Shown piece after piece: positions 7,344 to 8,653 of a DNA stretch of 8,653 nt (its first letter is position 1; each line of letters begins with the position of its first letter). The notes beneath the pieces were generated by a model, which saw nothing but the letters and a program-made list of their open reading frames with translations, had not been told where the DNA came from and made no database searches. This DNA is from Desulfobacteraceae bacterium (GTDB taxonomy: Bacteria; Desulfobacterota; DSM-4660; Desulfatiglandales; Desulfatiglandaceae). The translations under genes were made by a program, and so were the position numbers. The stretch spans positions 1 to 8,653 of the forward strand of contig DSCZ01000192.1 of the NCBI GenBank assembly GCA_011048855.1, given 5' to 3'.

Positions 7344-8561
7344 TCACTCGTATCTCACGGCATCGGCAGGGTGCTGGGAAGAGGCACGCCAGGACGGGTA
7401 CAATGTCGCCAGAAAAGAAAAAATCAGTGCACCCACCGCCACCAATGCGACTTCGCCCGGTTCCACTCGGACCGAAAGTGAGGAAAGCCAATAGACATCA
7501 GCCGGTATGTCGATAAACCTGTATTTTCCGAGAATACTGCAGATCCCGAGGCCCAGGCCTATGCCCGCCCCTGTGCCTGCGGCTCCGACGATCAGGCCCT
7601 GCATCACAAAGAGCATCATTATACGGCGTGACGAAGCACCCATCGCCCTCAGTATGCCGATATCCCTGGTTTTTTCCATCACTGCCAGAAACAGGGTCCC
7701 CACGATGCTCAAGACCCCTACGAGAACGATCATCGCAAGAATCACCGCAATCGCCGCCTTTTGCATCGAAAGCATTTGAAACAGGTTCCTGTGCATCACC
7801 TTCCAGTCACGGGCGGAATAGGGGTATCCAAGACGGGACCGAATTCGATCGGCCACAATACCTGACTCGTCCGGATCAGACGCTCGGACCTCCAGGCCGG
7901 TTACACGACCGAAGGCCCCCAGAAGGCTCTGGGCTTCACCTAACGACAGAAAAACCAGAGACGAGTCGTAGTCGTACATTCCCGATTCGAACAGTGCGAC
8001 GACCCTGTAGACGCCGGAGACAGGGAGCCCGTCAGGGGATCCTCCCGGAACCAGCAACGTTACATTTTCACCCGGTGCAGCGCCTATTTTTGCGGCGAGC
8101 CCGCTTCCTATCATGATTCCGGACCCTCGGCCTTCCTCGTCAACGAGGTCATCCAGATTTCCATTCTTGATCATCGAGGAAATTTGAAGCACGGCACCGC
8201 CTGTCTGCACATCCACACCCCGAAGAATCGCAATCGAGGACTCCCCGCCATGAACGGCCATGACCTGGCTGTAAATAAAAGGAGTAGTCGCGGCCACGCC
8301 CTCGATCTCATCGATCCTTTTACCGATCTCACCGTAATCGACGAACGCACCCCTGCCATCGGTCACCAGGACGTGTGCATTCACCCCCATTATCTTGGAG
8401 GTCAACTCTTCCCGGAAGCCGTTTATCACCGAAAGCACGACAACAAGAGCCATGACACCCACGGTCACACCGACCACCGAAATAACCGTGATAACCGAGA
8501 TGAACGCTTGTTTGCGTTTTGCCCTGAGGTATCTCAGCGATAAAAAGAATTCAAAAAACAT
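7344..8561 (-). CDS. LolC/LolE-family lipoprotein-releasing ABC transporter permease
   Basis: 405-residue inner-membrane permease of the LolCDE type, which extracts lipoproteins from the inner membrane and passes them to LolA. The layout fits the family: a short cytoplasmic N-terminus, TM1 at about residues 20-46, a large periplasmic domain at about 47-265, then three C-terminal helices at about 268-295, 315-345 and 369-389. Residues 296-314 (EKTRDIGILRAMGASSRRI) match the coupling-helix segment of the LolC/MacB/FtsX superfamily, and the C-terminus (YPSWRASSQHPADAVRYE) is a typical LolC/E ending. The length is normal. ATG 8561 is chosen because an in-frame TAA lies about 33 nt upstream with no other start between; the ribosome site is weak (GGAG only 4 nt before ATG). 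The sequence does not separate LolC from LolE. The ATPase gene lolD, often next to it, is not downstream here. The gene is probably unrelated in function to the folate operon that follows. Confidence 0.93.
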   Translation of the reverse strand: MFFEFFLSLRYLRAKRKQAFISVITVISVVGVTVGVMALVVVLSVINGFREELTSKIMGVNAHVLVTDGRGAFVDYGEIGKRIDEIEGVAATTPFIYSQVMAVHGGESSIAILRGVDVQTGGAVLQISSMIKNGNLDDLVDEEGRGSGIMIGSGLAAKIGAAPGENVTLLVPGGSPDGLPVSGVYRVVALFESGMYDYDSSLVFLSLGEAQSLLGAFGRVTGLEVRASDPDESGIVADRIRSRLGYPYSARDWKVMHRNLFQMLSMQKAAIAVILAMIVLVGVLSIVGTLFLAVMEKTRDIGILRAMGASSRRIMMLFVMQGLIVGAAGTGAGIGLGLGICSILGKYRFIDIPADVYWLSSLSVRVEPGEVALVAVGALIFSFLATLYPSWRASSQHPADAVRYE

Positions 8562-8653
8562 GGCGCTCCGGACGACGGTATGATTTTATTCAGAGGCAGC
8601 CTCAAGCCGTTCGCAGCCACCCGGAACGGATCAAGTGCTGAATTCCAACAAAA

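Noticed and set aside
8562..8653. Upstream edge of the lol gene: palindrome GAGGCAGCCTC (8593-8603) and a possible gene end (minus-strand frame ending in GWLRTA-stop).
   Set aside because: The palindrome leaves only a 4-bp stem with a 3-nt loop, and the 16-residue tail is too short to assign to any family; either could be chance.

Overview
The window comes from an anaerobic, Gram-negative (diderm) bacterium. The best fit is a sulfate-reducing or related Desulfobacterota member that runs a Wood-Ljungdahl (carbonyl-branch / C1-folate) pathway. This rests on a LolC/E-type permease (outer-membrane lipoprotein export), a MetF-MetV-HdrA-MvhD gene set, many ferredoxin-like cysteine motifs, and the use of selenocysteine. 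All genes lie on the minus strand, so they read from high to low coordinates. I found no credible plus-strand gene.

Layout in reading order: (1) 8561-7344, a complete LolC/LolE-family permease, with no lolD next to it. (2) A 234-nt gap holding a perfect 8-bp hairpin and a weak promoter candidate for the next operon. (3) 7109-6231, a divergent MetF paralogue. (4) 6214-1775, a 1479-residue HdrA fusion protein whose codon 64 is an in-frame UGA. (5) 1775-1344, MvhD, whose codon 16 is an in-frame UGA. (6) 1264-596, MetV. (7) 599 to the window edge, a canonical MetF, cut off after 199 codons.

The main result is that two neighbouring genes are selenoprotein genes, and ordinary ORF calling breaks both. 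In each, the UGA sits exactly where the family has a conserved cysteine (CxxC of HdrA, CCNxC of MvhD). The protein alignment continues without gap or frameshift on both sides, and a bacterial-SECIS-like stem-loop begins about 10-12 nt after the UGA with its apical loop about 21 nt after it. A GTG-start HdrA lacking its first 64 residues and an ATG-start MvhD lacking its cluster motif are artefacts.

How the genes work together (inference from family knowledge): MetF and MetV form a methylene-tetrahydrofolate reductase core, MvhD is the small [2Fe-2S] connector, and HdrA is the flavin/iron-sulfur hub. HdrA here is a tandem HdrA-(NfnB/GltD-like NAD(P)H module)-HdrA fusion, and no hdrB, hdrC or hydrogenase gene lies in the window. 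The set therefore looks like a selenium-dependent, pyridine-nucleotide- and possibly ferredoxin-linked methylene-THF reductase complex that could couple or bifurcate electrons. The genes are tightly packed (gaps or overlaps of +16, -1, +79 and -4 nt), consistent with one operon that continues past position 1.
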